Assembly (NCBI GenBank): GCA_001899635.1
Contig: MKVQ01000042.1
Location: 248,001-312,000 of the forward strand
Source of the DNA: Myxococcales bacterium 68-20
GTDB lineage: Bacteria; Myxococcota_A; Polyangia; Polyangiales; Polyangiaceae
Length of the DNA stretch: 64,000 nucleotides
Direction: 5' to 3'
Shown: positions 7,914-17,800 of the stretch, in pieces
Numbering within the stretch: the first letter of the stretch is position 1
Layout: the number at the start of each line of letters is the position of its first letter
Program-made: the position numbers and the translations under genes
The notes under the pieces: generated by a model
Databases searched by the model: none
What the model saw: only the letters and a program-made list of their open reading frames with translations
Told to the model about the DNA's origin: nothing

Positions 7914-8447
7914 TTGCTTCGCCGTGCTTCCGCTTCCCTCGCCTTGATTGGCTTCTCCTTGCTTGCAGGTTGTCAGCCGCCGTCGGAGACGACGCGTGAC
8001 AAGGGCGTGATCGGCACGTCCGGCCATGCGCTCGTCGAGGCGCGCGCGCCGGGTGACAACCATCATTGGAACGTCGACGTAAACCTCCGTTCTGCACCGG
8101 AGGGCACGTACGCGCTCCTGTTCTCGCCGACTGCGCCGGCCCCGGCCCCCACAAATCGAGACTGGTTCGCGATCGCACCGAATGACCCGGCCCTTCGGTG
8201 CGCGGCGGCTCGAGCGAAGGGATGTTCGATCGGCGACCACGGCGACGTCGTCGGGCTCACGACGATCGGCCCCGGTGGAACCGGCGTGCTTCGCGCCGTG
8301 TTCGTCATGGGGTCCGGTGGATGGTTCCGTGTGATGCGGGTCGACGGTGCGACCGAGAGAACCGTTCCCTTCGACATCCAGATCGTGAGCGAGGCGCTGA
8401 CGAAGGACGAAGAGGCCTACCGCTTCACGATCGAGCAGCTCCGTTGA
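7914..8447 (+). CDS. Small lipoprotein, unknown function
   Basis: Lipoprotein of about 177 residues. I chose TTG at 7914, because it gives a compact signal peptide (LRRASASLALIGFSLLAGC) with the lipobox Cys near residue 20; TTG at 7893 is the alternative. The mature part resembles an immunoglobulin-like or C2-like beta sandwich, by its alternating strands (WNVDVNLRSAPEGTYALLF, GVLRAVFVMGSGGWFRVMRV). It contains two Cys, in LRCAAARAKGC. No family recognised. A dyad-rich intergenic region precedes it (7811-7855). Same orientation as the larger lipoprotein at 8578. Confidence 0.7.
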   Translation: MLRRASASLALIGFSLLAGCQPPSETTRDKGVIGTSGHALVEARAPGDNHHWNVDVNLRSAPEGTYALLFSPTAPAPAPTNRDWFAIAPNDPALRCAAARAKGCSIGDHGDVVGLTTIGPGGTGVLRAVFVMGSGGWFRVMRVDGATERTVPFDIQIVSEALTKDEEAYRFTIEQLR

Positions 8448-8577
8448 GGAGCGCGTCTCGCTCGGGGCTCACACGACGCCACGACGAGACAACGAGTGAT
8501 CAAATCCGCGGCCTGGAGGGATGAGCAGCAGATGGGTGCCGCTACTCGCGGTGCCACTTTCCTCCAAGGAGGCCGCT

Positions 8578-10185
8578 TTGCTTCTTTCCCGACGAACGCT
8601 CGTCACGTCCAGCTCCGCCTTTGCTTCGATGCTGCTTGCCTTTGCTGCTGCTTGCGGAGGGGCCTCGACGAACGAGGCGCCACGAAACGGAGACGATGCC
8701 GGCTCGAACGCCCCCGACGCGCGCCGGCCGGACGAAACCGATGAAGACTCCGGATCCGACTCGGGCACGGATCCGGATGCAGATCCCGATCCCGATCCCG
8801 ATCCGGGCGCGACGCTGCTGGCCAAGGATGTCCTCACGCTCTACGGCGTGACCTCCGACGACCACGTCGTCTACGCACGAAGGACCGCATCGGGCGAACG
8901 CACGCTCCAGGCGGTCCCCCTCGGCGGCGGCACCGTGACGACGCTGGTCGCGACCATCTCCGCTGACGCGGTCGTCACGGTGAAGGGCAACGCGGTCGCG
9001 TTCTGGCGATCCATCGATGCGACCACCGGGCTCGGGTCCCTCTCGTACTGGACGCCTGCGGGAGGCGCCGTCCTCGACGCCTCGAATCGATCAGTGCCCG
9101 AGTTCTTCTGGGCGTCGTCGGACGGCGCTCGGATCGCGTTTCTCTCGGATGCGACGCTCGACCAAGGTGCGCTGGACTCGGCGAAGCTGACCGTCGCCGT
9201 GACGGCGACGCGTACGCAGACCGACGTGCTCACGGGTGACGAACGGCTCGCCTTCGGCGACGGCTCGTGCGGCTCGCACATCGGCTTCGCCGGACAGAAG
9301 GTGGTGGCGGCCTACTGTGCGCCCGGGAGCGACGGCGCTCGCCTCGCGCTCGTGTCCGACGCCGCGACACCGGTGCGGCGAGTGCTGGTCGACCACGGGC
9401 TCGCGCCGTTCTGGTCGGCGGACACGACGGCCTCGAAGATCTTCGCCGTCGCGGCGAATGATCGGGAAGGCCGCATCATCACGTACGAGCCGACCACCGT
9501 GCTGACGACGGTGCTCGAGACGGGCGTGACCCGGGGCTTCGTGAAACAGGACGGAAGCTCGGTCGTCTACCACGCCGGCACGACGCTCCGCCAAGCGTCC
9601 TTCGTCGACCCGGGGGTGGTCACGCCGGTCACGCTGGCCGACGACGCTCGCGCGCTCCTCGACGTGAGCCTCGATCAGTCGACGGTCCTCTTCCACTCGC
9701 TGGAGGGCCGCCCGGTCGATCCGCAGAACCCCGACGGCGATCGCTACGTCGACCTCCGCACCGTCAGCACGAACGGCGGTCAACCGGAGGTCCATGTCGC
9801 GACCGAACGAGCGCTGCCACTGACGCTGTCGGCAGACGGCGCGTACGCGCTCTACTTCTCGAACGGTCCGAGGTTCAACGCCACGGCGCTCGACGGCACC
9901 GGCGAGCGTTCGATGCGGATCGACTTCAACGGCCTCGCAACGACTCCCGCGGGCTCGGCAGCCGTTCTCTCGCGAAACCCTCGGCAGCATGGCCAGATGA
10001 CGGTGGTCGATCTCGTGCTCGCCGACTTCACGGCGCCTGCGCCGGGCAACGCGATGGGCACCAAGCCGATCATCGACGCCGTTCCGTCGAGCGCCTTCCG
10101 CTTCGGCGTCGCGTCGCCGCGGAAGCTCGCCTACCTGCGCGCCACGAACGCCGGCCTGGCCCTCTACAGCCGCGCGCTTCCCTGA
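8578..10185 (+). CDS. TolB/WD-like propeller lipoprotein
   Basis: Lipoprotein of 535 residues. TTG at 8578 follows a perfect AAGGAGG at 5-base spacing, which decides the start over an ATG at 8521. The signal peptide ends at a lipobox (LAFAAAC) and is followed by a long acidic spacer of Asp-Pro and Asp-Ser repeats. The rest is a series of repeated beta units of TolB/WD40-like type (LYGVTSDDHVVYARRT, FFWASSDGARIAFLSD, LTLSADGAYALYFSN, PRKLAYLRATNAGLALYSR). Such domains bind peptides or proteins, but no ligand can be inferred. Convergent with the aconitase, with a strong hairpin between the two ends. Confidence 0.75.
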   Translation: MLLSRRTLVTSSSAFASMLLAFAAACGGASTNEAPRNGDDAGSNAPDARRPDETDEDSGSDSGTDPDADPDPDPDPGATLLAKDVLTLYGVTSDDHVVYARRTASGERTLQAVPLGGGTVTTLVATISADAVVTVKGNAVAFWRSIDATTGLGSLSYWTPAGGAVLDASNRSVPEFFWASSDGARIAFLSDATLDQGALDSAKLTVAVTATRTQTDVLTGDERLAFGDGSCGSHIGFAGQKVVAAYCAPGSDGARLALVSDAATPVRRVLVDHGLAPFWSADTTASKIFAVAANDREGRIITYEPTTVLTTVLETGVTRGFVKQDGSSVVYHAGTTLRQASFVDPGVVTPVTLADDARALLDVSLDQSTVLFHSLEGRPVDPQNPDGDRYVDLRTVSTNGGQPEVHVATERALPLTLSADGAYALYFSNGPRFNATALDGTGERSMRIDFNGLATTPAGSAAVLSRNPRQHGQMTVVDLVLADFTAPAPGNAMGTKPIIDAVPSSAFRFGVASPRKLAYLRATNAGLALYSRALP

Positions 10186-10205
10186 GGCGCTCCGGCATCG
10201 TCGAT

Positions 10206-10239
10206 GCACGCGCCGCGCGCTGTGATGCGCGGCTCGTGC
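10206..10239. terminator. Bidirectional hairpin between convergent genes
   Basis: Inverted repeat GCACG-C-GCCGCGC / GCGCGGC-T-CGTGC: 12 paired bases with one mismatch and an 8-base loop. It lies between the convergent ends at 10185 (+) and 10249 (-). No T tract on either side, as is common in G+C-rich genomes. Confidence 0.6.
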
Positions 10240-10248
10240 GTGGACGGA

Positions 10249-12249
10249 TCATGGGTGGAGGGGCCGCTCGACGAAGGCCGCGGGCGGCGGCGGCGCGACC
10301 TTTCCTCGCATCCACTCGAGGAGGCCCCCCGCGAGGATGATCTCGATCTGACGTGACGAGAGCTCGTGATGCACGCGGAGCCGATCTCCGGTCGTGGTGT
10401 TCTCGACGATGGGTGCAACGCCTTGCATCAGCGATCGCCGCAGGTCGCGGAGGCGCAGGACGTCGCCCTGGTGGGCTCGCTCGTAGTCGGCGCGGTCCTC
10501 CAGGACGAGCGGGAGGACGCCGAAGTTGGCGAGGTTCTGCATGTGGATCCGGGCGAAGCTCAGCGCGAGGACGACGCGGAGGCCCAGATAGGCAGGCGCG
10601 AGCGCGGCGTGCTCGCGGCTCGATCCCTGCCCGTAGTTTCGACCTGCCACGATCGCGTGCTCGCTGCCGCGTCCGCCGCCGGTCAGGGCCTTCGCGCGCT
10701 CCGGGTACGTCGGGTCGCAGCCCTCGAAGCAGAAGCGACTGATCGCGCGGAGGTTGCTCCGGTACGGGAGCACGCGGACTCCGGCCGGGAGGATCTCGTC
10801 GGTCGAGATGTCGTCCCCCAGCGTGAGCAGGATCGGCACGAGCGGCTCGGCCGTGACCAAGGGCTCGAGCGCCGGAATCGAGGTGATGTTCGGGCCCTTC
10901 ACGAGCGCGACGTTGCGTGCTTCCTCCGGCGGCGGCGGGCGCGCGATCATCTCGACGTTCAGGACGGGCACCTCGGGATCGGAGACGATCGGATAGTCCA
11001 TGTCGAGTGTGCGCGGGTCCGTGATCACCCCCATGAGCGCGGAGGCGGCGGCGGTCTCGGGACTAACGAGACAGACCTTGTCCTCCTTGGTGCCGCTTCG
11101 ACCCGGAAAGTTCCGCGGGACGGTGCGCAGGCTGATGCGGTCCGTCGCGGGTGCTTGCCCCATGCCGATGCACCCGTTGCACCCCGCCTGATGCAGCCGT
11201 ACGCCGGCGTGAATCAGCGCTGCGAGGTGACCGTCCCTCGCAAGGTTCTCCAGGATCTGGCGCGAGGTCGGGTTGACGTCGAGGGAGACACGCGGATGCA
11301 CGCGGCGTCCCTCGACGATCTTCGCCGTCATCGCGAAATCGCGGTAGCCCGGGTTGGCCGACGAGCCGACGTACGCCTGATAGATCTCGCGTCCTGCCAC
11401 CTCTCGAACGGGGACGACGTTACCGGGGCTCGACGGCATCGCGATGAGCGGCTCGAGCGTCGACAGATCGATCGTCTCGTGTGCGTCGTACGTGGCGTCG
11501 GCATCCGCTCGCAGCTCGACGAAGTCCTGCTCGCGCCCCTGAGCACGCAGGAACTGCCGCACGGCCTCGTCCGACGGGAACACCGTCGTCGTCGCGCCGA
11601 GCTCGGCGCCCATGTTCGCGATGACGTGGCGGTCCATGGCGCTGAGCCCCTCGAGACCGGACCCCCAGTATTCGATGATGCGCCCGACCCCGCCTTCGAC
11701 GCCATGCCGGCGGAGCATCTCGAGGATGACGTCTTTGGCGCTCACCCACTTCGGCAGACGCCCCCGGAGCTCGACGCCCCAGATCGAGGGCATCGACATG
11801 AAGAAGGGCTCACCGGCCATCGCGAGCGCCACCTCGAGACCCCCGGCGCCGATCGCGAGCATCCCGATGCTACCCGCCGCGGGCGTGTGGCTGTCCGACC
11901 CGAGCAGGGTCATGCCAGGCTTGCCGAAGCGCTCTTGATGGACGGGATGGCTGACGCCGTTGCCCGGACGGCTGAACCAGATGCCGAATCGGCGGCAGGC
12001 GCTCTCGAGGAAGAGGTGATCGTCGGCGTTCCGGAAGTCCTGCTGGACGAGGTTGTGGTCGACGTATTGCGCGGAGAGCTTGGTGCGTACGCGCTCGAGG
12101 CCCATGGCTTCGAGCTCCAGCATCACGAGCGTCCCGGTCGCGTCCTGCGTAAGCGTCTGATCGATGTGAATGCCTATCTCTTCACCTCGAACCATGCGCC
12201 CGGCGGCGAGGTGTGTCGCGATCAGCTTCTTCGCTACGTTCATTCCCAT
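10249..12249 (-). CDS. Aconitate hydratase, Aquifex-type (667 aa)
   Basis: Aconitase, interconverting citrate and isocitrate in the TCA cycle. The 667-residue length, with a LeuC-like body and fused LeuD-like swivel domain, fits the short Aquifex-type aconitases rather than AcnA or AcnB of about 870-890 residues. Visible motifs are GSDSHTP (117-123), CNGCIGMGQAP (357-367), and a C-terminal swivel with GDDISTDEILPAG and YGQGSSREHAALAP. At 295-301, where AcnA and mitochondrial aconitases have GSCTNSS, this protein reads GSSANPG, so one canonical Fe-S ligand Cys is absent. Two candidate ligands remain in CNGC. The start at 12249 is one of two nearby ATGs. Divergent from the universal stress protein gene. 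Activity is expected from the family but not certain given the missing Cys. Confidence 0.88.
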   Translation of the reverse strand: MGMNVAKKLIATHLAAGRMVRGEEIGIHIDQTLTQDATGTLVMLELEAMGLERVRTKLSAQYVDHNLVQQDFRNADDHLFLESACRRFGIWFSRPGNGVSHPVHQERFGKPGMTLLGSDSHTPAAGSIGMLAIGAGGLEVALAMAGEPFFMSMPSIWGVELRGRLPKWVSAKDVILEMLRRHGVEGGVGRIIEYWGSGLEGLSAMDRHVIANMGAELGATTTVFPSDEAVRQFLRAQGREQDFVELRADADATYDAHETIDLSTLEPLIAMPSSPGNVVPVREVAGREIYQAYVGSSANPGYRDFAMTAKIVEGRRVHPRVSLDVNPTSRQILENLARDGHLAALIHAGVRLHQAGCNGCIGMGQAPATDRISLRTVPRNFPGRSGTKEDKVCLVSPETAAASALMGVITDPRTLDMDYPIVSDPEVPVLNVEMIARPPPPEEARNVALVKGPNITSIPALEPLVTAEPLVPILLTLGDDISTDEILPAGVRVLPYRSNLRAISRFCFEGCDPTYPERAKALTGGGRGSEHAIVAGRNYGQGSSREHAALAPAYLGLRVVLALSFARIHMQNLANFGVLPLVLEDRADYERAHQGDVLRLRDLRRSLMQGVAPIVENTTTGDRLRVHHELSSRQIEIILAGGLLEWMRGKVAPPPPAAFVERPLHP

Positions 12250-12381
12250 GGCTGCTGCGTCCTCGTTGCGCGCGGTGCAACGAATGCGCCGGGGCGTCGG
12301 GAGCAGCGGAGCTCGATGGGATCGAGGCGTCTCGCCCGCCCGGCGGCGAAGTACGCCACGTGTGGGCGTTCGACCCGCGCT

Positions 12382-12416
12382 GCAATCACGCACGTGCACC
12401 TCGGTGCGTGCATTGC
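12382..12416. promoter_or_regulatory. Long inverted repeat upstream of the stress-protein gene
   Basis: GCAAT-CACGCAC ... GTGCGTG-C-ATTGC: 12 bp of stem with a single bulge and a 10-base loop, ending 25 bases before the ATG at 12442. Position in the shared 190-base divergent region suggests an operator or a 5' leader hairpin. No known regulator is assigned. Confidence 0.5.
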
Positions 12417-12441
12417 ACCGCTGTGACCGCGAGGAGCCGCC

Positions 12442-12921
12442 ATGCACGTCGCCACAGAGGGCATCGACCCGACCGTTGCCACCGCGAAGGAGCTATTCGC
12501 TCGCGTGTTCGTTCCGGTCGACTACACGACATCGTCCCATCGAGCGGTCGGCGCAGCGCTCGAGCTGCAGCGCGCCTTCGGCTCGAAGGTCTGCATCTTC
12601 CAGCTCGCCGAGGAGGGCGGCGACGACGAGTTCCTCGGTGGTCTCGGCGCCCCGCGTACCCCGGGCGAGCTCGTCGAGATCGCGAGAGGACGCCTTCACC
12701 GCTTCATCGACAACATCGCGCCCGAGCTTTCAGGTTCCGTCGAGGTGCGGGCCCGCGTCATCGTCAAGCCGATGGAGGACATCCACGACGAGGCGCACCG
12801 CTGGGGCGCAACACTGGTCGTCGTGGCCACGACGTTCGAGGGGCTCTTCCGGTCGCCCGCCGAGAGGCTCGTCCATCGCTTCGACATCCCGGTGCTGCTC
12901 ATCCCCGCGAGCGGCGAGTAG
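12442..12921 (+). CDS. Universal stress protein (UspA family)
   Basis: 159-residue cytoplasmic protein of the UspA fold. It shows the family's first strand (RVFVPVDYTTSSHRAV), a central region with REDUCED conservation of the ATP-binding loop, and a final VHRFDIPVLLIP strand. The usual G-x2-G-x9-G-S/T nucleotide signature is degenerate (ATTFEGLFRSPAERL), so ATP binding is doubtful. GAGGAG 6 bases before ATG 12442 supports the start. Universal stress proteins modulate survival under starvation or redox stress. Divergent from aconitase across about 190 bases containing a long inverted repeat. Confidence 0.88.
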   Translation: MHVATEGIDPTVATAKELFARVFVPVDYTTSSHRAVGAALELQRAFGSKVCIFQLAEEGGDDEFLGGLGAPRTPGELVEIARGRLHRFIDNIAPELSGSVEVRARVIVKPMEDIHDEAHRWGATLVVVATTFEGLFRSPAERLVHRFDIPVLLIPASGE

Positions 12922-12988
12922 GGCTCCGTCGAGGTCGCCGAGAGGACTGCCTGACGGTGCGTCGCTGGCTCGACGGCAGGCTCGGTCG

Positions 12989-13005
12989 CTCTCGAGGCGC
13001 GAGAG
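12989..13005. terminator. Short hairpin between convergent genes
   Basis: CTCTCG-aggcg-CGAGAG, 6 bp stem, located between the stop of the stress protein (12921) and the stop of the minus-strand membrane protein (13026). No T tract; weak candidate. Confidence 0.35.
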
Positions 13006-13025
13006 TCAACGTCGAGATGGGCGCG

Positions 13026-13409
13026 CTACTTCGCCGAACACCGCTGCTCGCCGGCGACGATCACGTCGCGACGACAGACGACTTGCACCGGTCCGACGCC
13101 GTCGATGTCGAACTCGGCGCTGTAACCGACGACGGTGCGCTGAACCTGCATCTTCGAGACGCGGCACTGATCGCCACAGTTGGCGTACGTCCGCGCGATG
13201 GCCTCGGTCCGCGCGCGGAGCTCGGCGTCGTCCGAGATCACGTTCGTGTAGAGCGCGACTGCGACGAGACCGAAGAGGCCCCAAGCGAGCGCCGAGCCCG
13301 CACGCGCCAAGAGCGCCCTCGGCCGTCGTTGCTGTCGTCGCCGTTCATGGGTCGCCCAAGCGAGTCCCTGGGAAACCGGCGCTGCGTTCGCGTACGCTCG
13401 TTCGTGCAT
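13026..13409 (-). CDS. Small single-pass membrane protein, unknown
   Basis: 127 residues with a basic cytoplasmic N terminus (residues 1-32), one membrane helix (about 33-55, ALLARAGSALAWGLFGLVAVAL) and a C-terminal domain of 70 residues with three Cys (YANCGDQCRVSK, VQVVCRRDV). The Cys pattern on the outer side of a type II membrane protein suggests disulfides. ATG 13409 follows AGGAAGG at 5 bases, supporting the start. No family recognised. It lies 118 bases from the RND operon end, on the same strand, but with no evidence for a shared function. Confidence 0.72.
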   Translation of the reverse strand: MHERAYANAAPVSQGLAWATHERRRQQRRPRALLARAGSALAWGLFGLVAVALYTNVISDDAELRARTEAIARTYANCGDQCRVSKMQVQRTVVGYSAEFDIDGVGPVQVVCRRDVIVAGEQRCSAK

Positions 13410-13527
13410 GTCGACCTTCCTGTTCTGACGGGAGAGTCGTCGACGACCGTGGCATCACGGCAAACCGCCCGAAACCCTTTTGATACGTTCTGGTGGCCGG
13501 CGGTCGAGCTTCGCAGCGCGAGCCCGA

Positions 13528-14808
13528 TCAGCGCCGGCCGAGCGGCACGAGCACCGCAGCGCGCTCGAGATTCGCCTCGGCGACGGCCATCTGTCGCTCG
13601 AGCTCGAGCTCCTGCGAGCGCGCGTCCCACATCGTCCGGTACGCATCGAAGAGATCCGCGATCGAAAACTTCATCGCCTGGTAGCTCACCTCTGCGCGGC
13701 GGAGCATCTCGACGGCCGCCGGCAGGGCTGCCTCGCGATATTCGAGGAGCGCAGTCCGCGCGGCCTCGCGCGCGCGCCACGCGCCCTGCACCTCCGTCTT
13801 GATGCGCACAGTGAGGGCTTCGCCCATCAGCTCGCTCGCGTGCGCCTCGGAGAGGGCGCGACCCACCTGCCCCTGGTTGCGGTCGAAGATCGGAAGCGGC
13901 ATGGTCACGCCCGCGGTGACCTGAACGCCGTACGGCCCCTGAACGGCATAGGCCCCCGCGAAGACGCTCGGCGTGGGCCGCGCATCCTTCCGCCACCGCT
14001 CCGCCGATCGCGTGGACGCGAGGACGTTCCGCCGTGCGAGCTCGAGATCCGGCCTGCGCTCGAGGGCGAGCTTCACGAGCGAGGCTTCGTCCGGGGGACC
14101 ACGAAATGCGCCCAGCCCCTCGCGCGTCACGTGAACCCGCGTCAGCGTCGGCTCCGCCATCAGCGCGAGGAGCCGAGACTCCGCCTGTGTACGATCGGTG
14201 ATCGCCGTCCTCGTCGCGGCGCGAACGGTCGTCTCCGAGGTCGTCACGCGAAGCACGTCGTACGAGCTGTTCGCTCCCGCCTGTGTCCGCGTCTCCACGA
14301 TGCGACGGAGCCGAGCGAGCTCGTCGAGATTTTGGTCGAGCATCGTCACGCGAGCGTCAGCGAACGCTGCTTCGACCATCGCGGCCTGGAGATCGCTCGC
14401 CCGCTCCCAGAGCGCGGCGAGCACGCCCGTCTCGACGACGGAGACTTGCGCCTCCGCGGCGCGACGGCGCGCGGAGAGCTGGCCGAAGACCGGCAACGGC
14501 ACCGTGAGCTGCGCCTCCACTCCGGACTTCCCGTCGGGCGGGGCCCCGGAGGCGAGCAGCGCGCCGCCGACCATGAGCTCCGGGTTGGGGAGGAGCTCCG
14601 CGGTGATCACGTCGAAGCGAGCGCTCCCCACTTGCGCACGTAGCGCGGCGACCTCCGCGCTCGAGCGGAGCCAGCGCTCGAAGAGCTGGCCCTCGCTCAT
14701 GCTCGGCCCGGAGTGCTCGCTCTCGGGAAGCTGGGCGAACGCCGGCGAATGCCACGTCGACGCGCACATGGCGGCTGCCACGATCCACCTGCCGATACGA
14801 CGGCTCAC
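13528..14808 (-). CDS. Outer-membrane efflux protein, TolC/CzcC-like
   Basis: Outer-membrane factor of the heavy-metal RND system, 426 residues. The GTG at 14808 overlaps the pump stop (GTGA) and has GAGGA 5 bases upstream; extension beyond it runs into non-coding composition. Residues 1-28 are a cleavable signal peptide (cut near AFA-QLPE). The body has two OEP repeats of helical coiled-coil and beta segments typical of TolC family members (AELLPNPELMVGG, AQLTVPLPVFGQLSARR, LALERRPDLELARRNV, VTMPLPIFDRNQGQV). It forms the outer-membrane exit duct for the pump and adaptor encoded upstream in the same operon. Confidence 0.92.
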   Translation of the reverse strand: MSRRIGRWIVAAAMCASTWHSPAFAQLPESEHSGPSMSEGQLFERWLRSSAEVAALRAQVGSARFDVITAELLPNPELMVGGALLASGAPPDGKSGVEAQLTVPLPVFGQLSARRRAAEAQVSVVETGVLAALWERASDLQAAMVEAAFADARVTMLDQNLDELARLRRIVETRTQAGANSSYDVLRVTTSETTVRAATRTAITDRTQAESRLLALMAEPTLTRVHVTREGLGAFRGPPDEASLVKLALERRPDLELARRNVLASTRSAERWRKDARPTPSVFAGAYAVQGPYGVQVTAGVTMPLPIFDRNQGQVGRALSEAHASELMGEALTVRIKTEVQGAWRAREAARTALLEYREAALPAAVEMLRRAEVSYQAMKFSIADLFDAYRTMWDARSQELELERQMAVAEANLERAAVLVPLGRR

Positions 14809-17800
14809 GAGAGTCCTCGTTCCGGCTGCACGGGAGTGAATCGACGAGACGACCGAGCATTCAGCAGCTTGTAGAGCATCGGCAGCACGAGGAACGAGAG
14901 GACGAGCGAAGCCAAGAGCCCTCCGACGACGACGATCGCGATCGGCTTCTGCGAGTCCGATCCGATGCCGTTGCTCATGGCAGCAGGCAGGAGGCCGAGC
15001 GTAGCGACGAGCGTGGTCATGATGGCCGGCCGGAGGCGCGTCCGGACTGCCTCGATCAGGGCCTCGTCGATCCCGAGACCGGCGGCGCGCAGATCGTTCG
15101 TGCGGGTGATGAGGATCACGCCCGTCTGCACTGCGACTCCGAACAATGCCAGGAACCCCACTCCAGCGGAGACGGAGAAGTTCGTCTTCGTCACGACGAG
15201 CGCCGCGAGGCCGCCGCAAGGTGACGTCACGAGGACACCGAGGAAGACGACGAGCGCGTCGCGGACGTTGCGAAAGAGCGCAAGCAGGAGCGCGAAGATC
15301 GCCGCGAGCGTGATCGGAACGATGATCGCGAGCCGCTTGCCCGCACGACGGGCGCTTTCGAACTCCCCGCCCCAATGGACGTCGTAGCCGCTCGGCACCC
15401 GAACGTCCCTCGCGACGTTCGCCTGCGCCTCGTCGACCGTCGAGCCGAGGTCACGATCGCGAACGCCGAAGCGGACGGCGATGTAGCGACGGCCGTTCTC
15501 CCGGAAGATCCTCGAGGCACCGCCGACGATGCTCACATCGGCGACGTGGGAGAGCGGAACCACGCGGCCCTGAGGGAGCGGTACCAGCAGCTCTCGGATC
15601 GCGTCGGGGCTGTTCCGCAGCTCCTCGGTGTAACGGACCACGAGGTCGTGCCTGCGCTCGCCGTCGACGATGCTCGTCACCGCCTGCCCGCCGATCCCGT
15701 GCTCGACGACGTCCTCGACCGCCGCCACCGAGAGCCCGAACCGCTCGGCGCGATCACGGGATATCTCCACGTGCACGTTCGACTGACCGAGCTCGCGAAC
15801 GACCGCGAGGTCCACGACACCATCGACGGCGCGGATGCTCGTCGCGATCCGGTCGGCGATGTCGTCGAGCGCATTGAGGTCGTCGCCGGTGATCTTCACC
15901 GCCAGCTGTCCCTTTACCCCGGTCAGCGCCTCCTCCACGTTGTCGGCGATCGGCTGCGAGAAGCCGAACGCAACGCCTGGGATCACGGAGACGTCACGGT
16001 TGATCGCTTCGATGATCGCGTCCTTCTTCCCGCGAAACTCCGGGCGCCACGAGCTTCGGTCGTGCAGGACGAGGAGGAACTCGGCGTTGTAGAAGCCCGT
16101 CGGATCCGTGCCGTCGTCCGGACGGCCGATCTGGATCGCCATCGTGCGCACCTCAGGGTAGCGCTCGAGGATCTCGCGGATGCCGACCGTCTCGCGCTCC
16201 TTCGTGTGGACTCCGTCGACGAGAGCCTCCGCTTCGGAGAGCGAGATGTTGGCCGGCATCGTCGCGCGCATCCACACCGCGCCCTCGTCGAGGTGCGGAA
16301 GGAACTCGGACCCGATCCGACCGAGGAGCACGGCGTCGCCAGCCACGAGCAGCGCTGCGAGCACGACGACGATCTTCGACCGCGCGAGCACGAAAGGGAG
16401 AGCCCGCCGGTACAGGAGCCACAACCAGTGCAGGAGCGGGTTTTCTCGCTCCCGGAGACGCCCCCGGAAGAGGTACGTCGTCAACATCGGCACGACCGTG
16501 ATCGAGACGAGCAGCGCGCCGACGAGCGCGAAGCCCACGGTCCAGGCCATCGGGCGGAACAGCTTCCCTTCCACCCGCTCGAGCGTGACGATCGGCAGGT
16601 ACGCGAGGACGATCGTCGCCATCGCGAACACGACCGGCCGCGCGACCTCCCGACTCGCCTCACGTGCGACCGAGCGGAGATCGCACGGCTCGTCTCTCGC
16701 CTGACGTGCAGCCACGTGACGGAACGTGTTCTCGACCATGACGATCGCGCCGTCGACGACCATTCCGAAGTCGAGGGCGCCGATCGAGAGGAGGTTCGCA
16801 GGGATCCCGGCAGCGTCCATGCAGACGAACGCGAAGAGCAGCGCGAGCGGGATCGTCGCGGCCGCGATCAGCGCTGCCCTCACATTGCCGACGAAGAGGA
16901 ACAAGACGATCGTGATGAGGAGCATCCCCTCACCGAGGTTCGTCATCACCGTCTTGGTCGTGTTGTGAATGAGCTCGGTGCGGTCGTAGTAGGGCGCGAT
17001 CTTCACGCCGCGCGGGAGGATCCGCGCGTTCACGTCGTCGATCCGCGCGTGCACCGAGGCGAGGACGGACTCGGCCTGCTCGCCCTTTCGGAGTAGCACC
17101 GTCGCCGCGACCACATCGCGCTCGCCGTCGACGCTCACACGACCGAGGCGAGGACGATGGCCCACCTGGACGCGTGCGACCTGGCGCACGCGCACGGGGA
17201 CGTCCTCACGCGTCGAGACCATCACGTCCCCGATCTGATCGGCAGAGAGGAGACCGATGCCGCGGACGTTCAGGGCAGCACGCCCGAATCCGATCACGCC
17301 TCCGCCCGCATTGCCGTTGGCATCGGCGAGCGCCTTCGCGACATCCTCGAACGTGAGGGAGTGCGCCGCGAGGAGCACCGGGTCGACGAGGACCTGATAC
17401 TCCTTCGTCGTACCGCCGAAGCTGACCACGTCCGCGACGCCGTTGACGGCAAGGAGCTCGCGCTCGACGATGTATTCCTCGATGTCCTTGAGCTCGGAGA
17501 GCCCCCGCGGAGCCTGGGCGACGTCGTCGTCCTCGCAAGCCGCCACGCGATTCGTCGAGCAGTTCACGAGCCGGTAGCGCAGGATCTCGCCGACCGGGCT
17601 GGCAAGCGGACCGAGCGCGCTGGTCACACCATGCGGTAGCTCGATTCGATCGAGCCGTTCGGCGACCTGCTGTCGCGCGAAGTAGCTGTCCGTGCCGTCT
17701 TCGAAGACGACCGTCACCACGCTGAGGCCGCCCACCGACGTCGATCGGATCGCGGTCTTGCGAGGCACGGCGTTCATGACGCGCTCGGTGGGGATCGTGA

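Noticed and set aside
10366-12426. 686-codon plus-strand frame
   Set aside because: Complement of the aconitase gene, which has clear motifs on the other strand.
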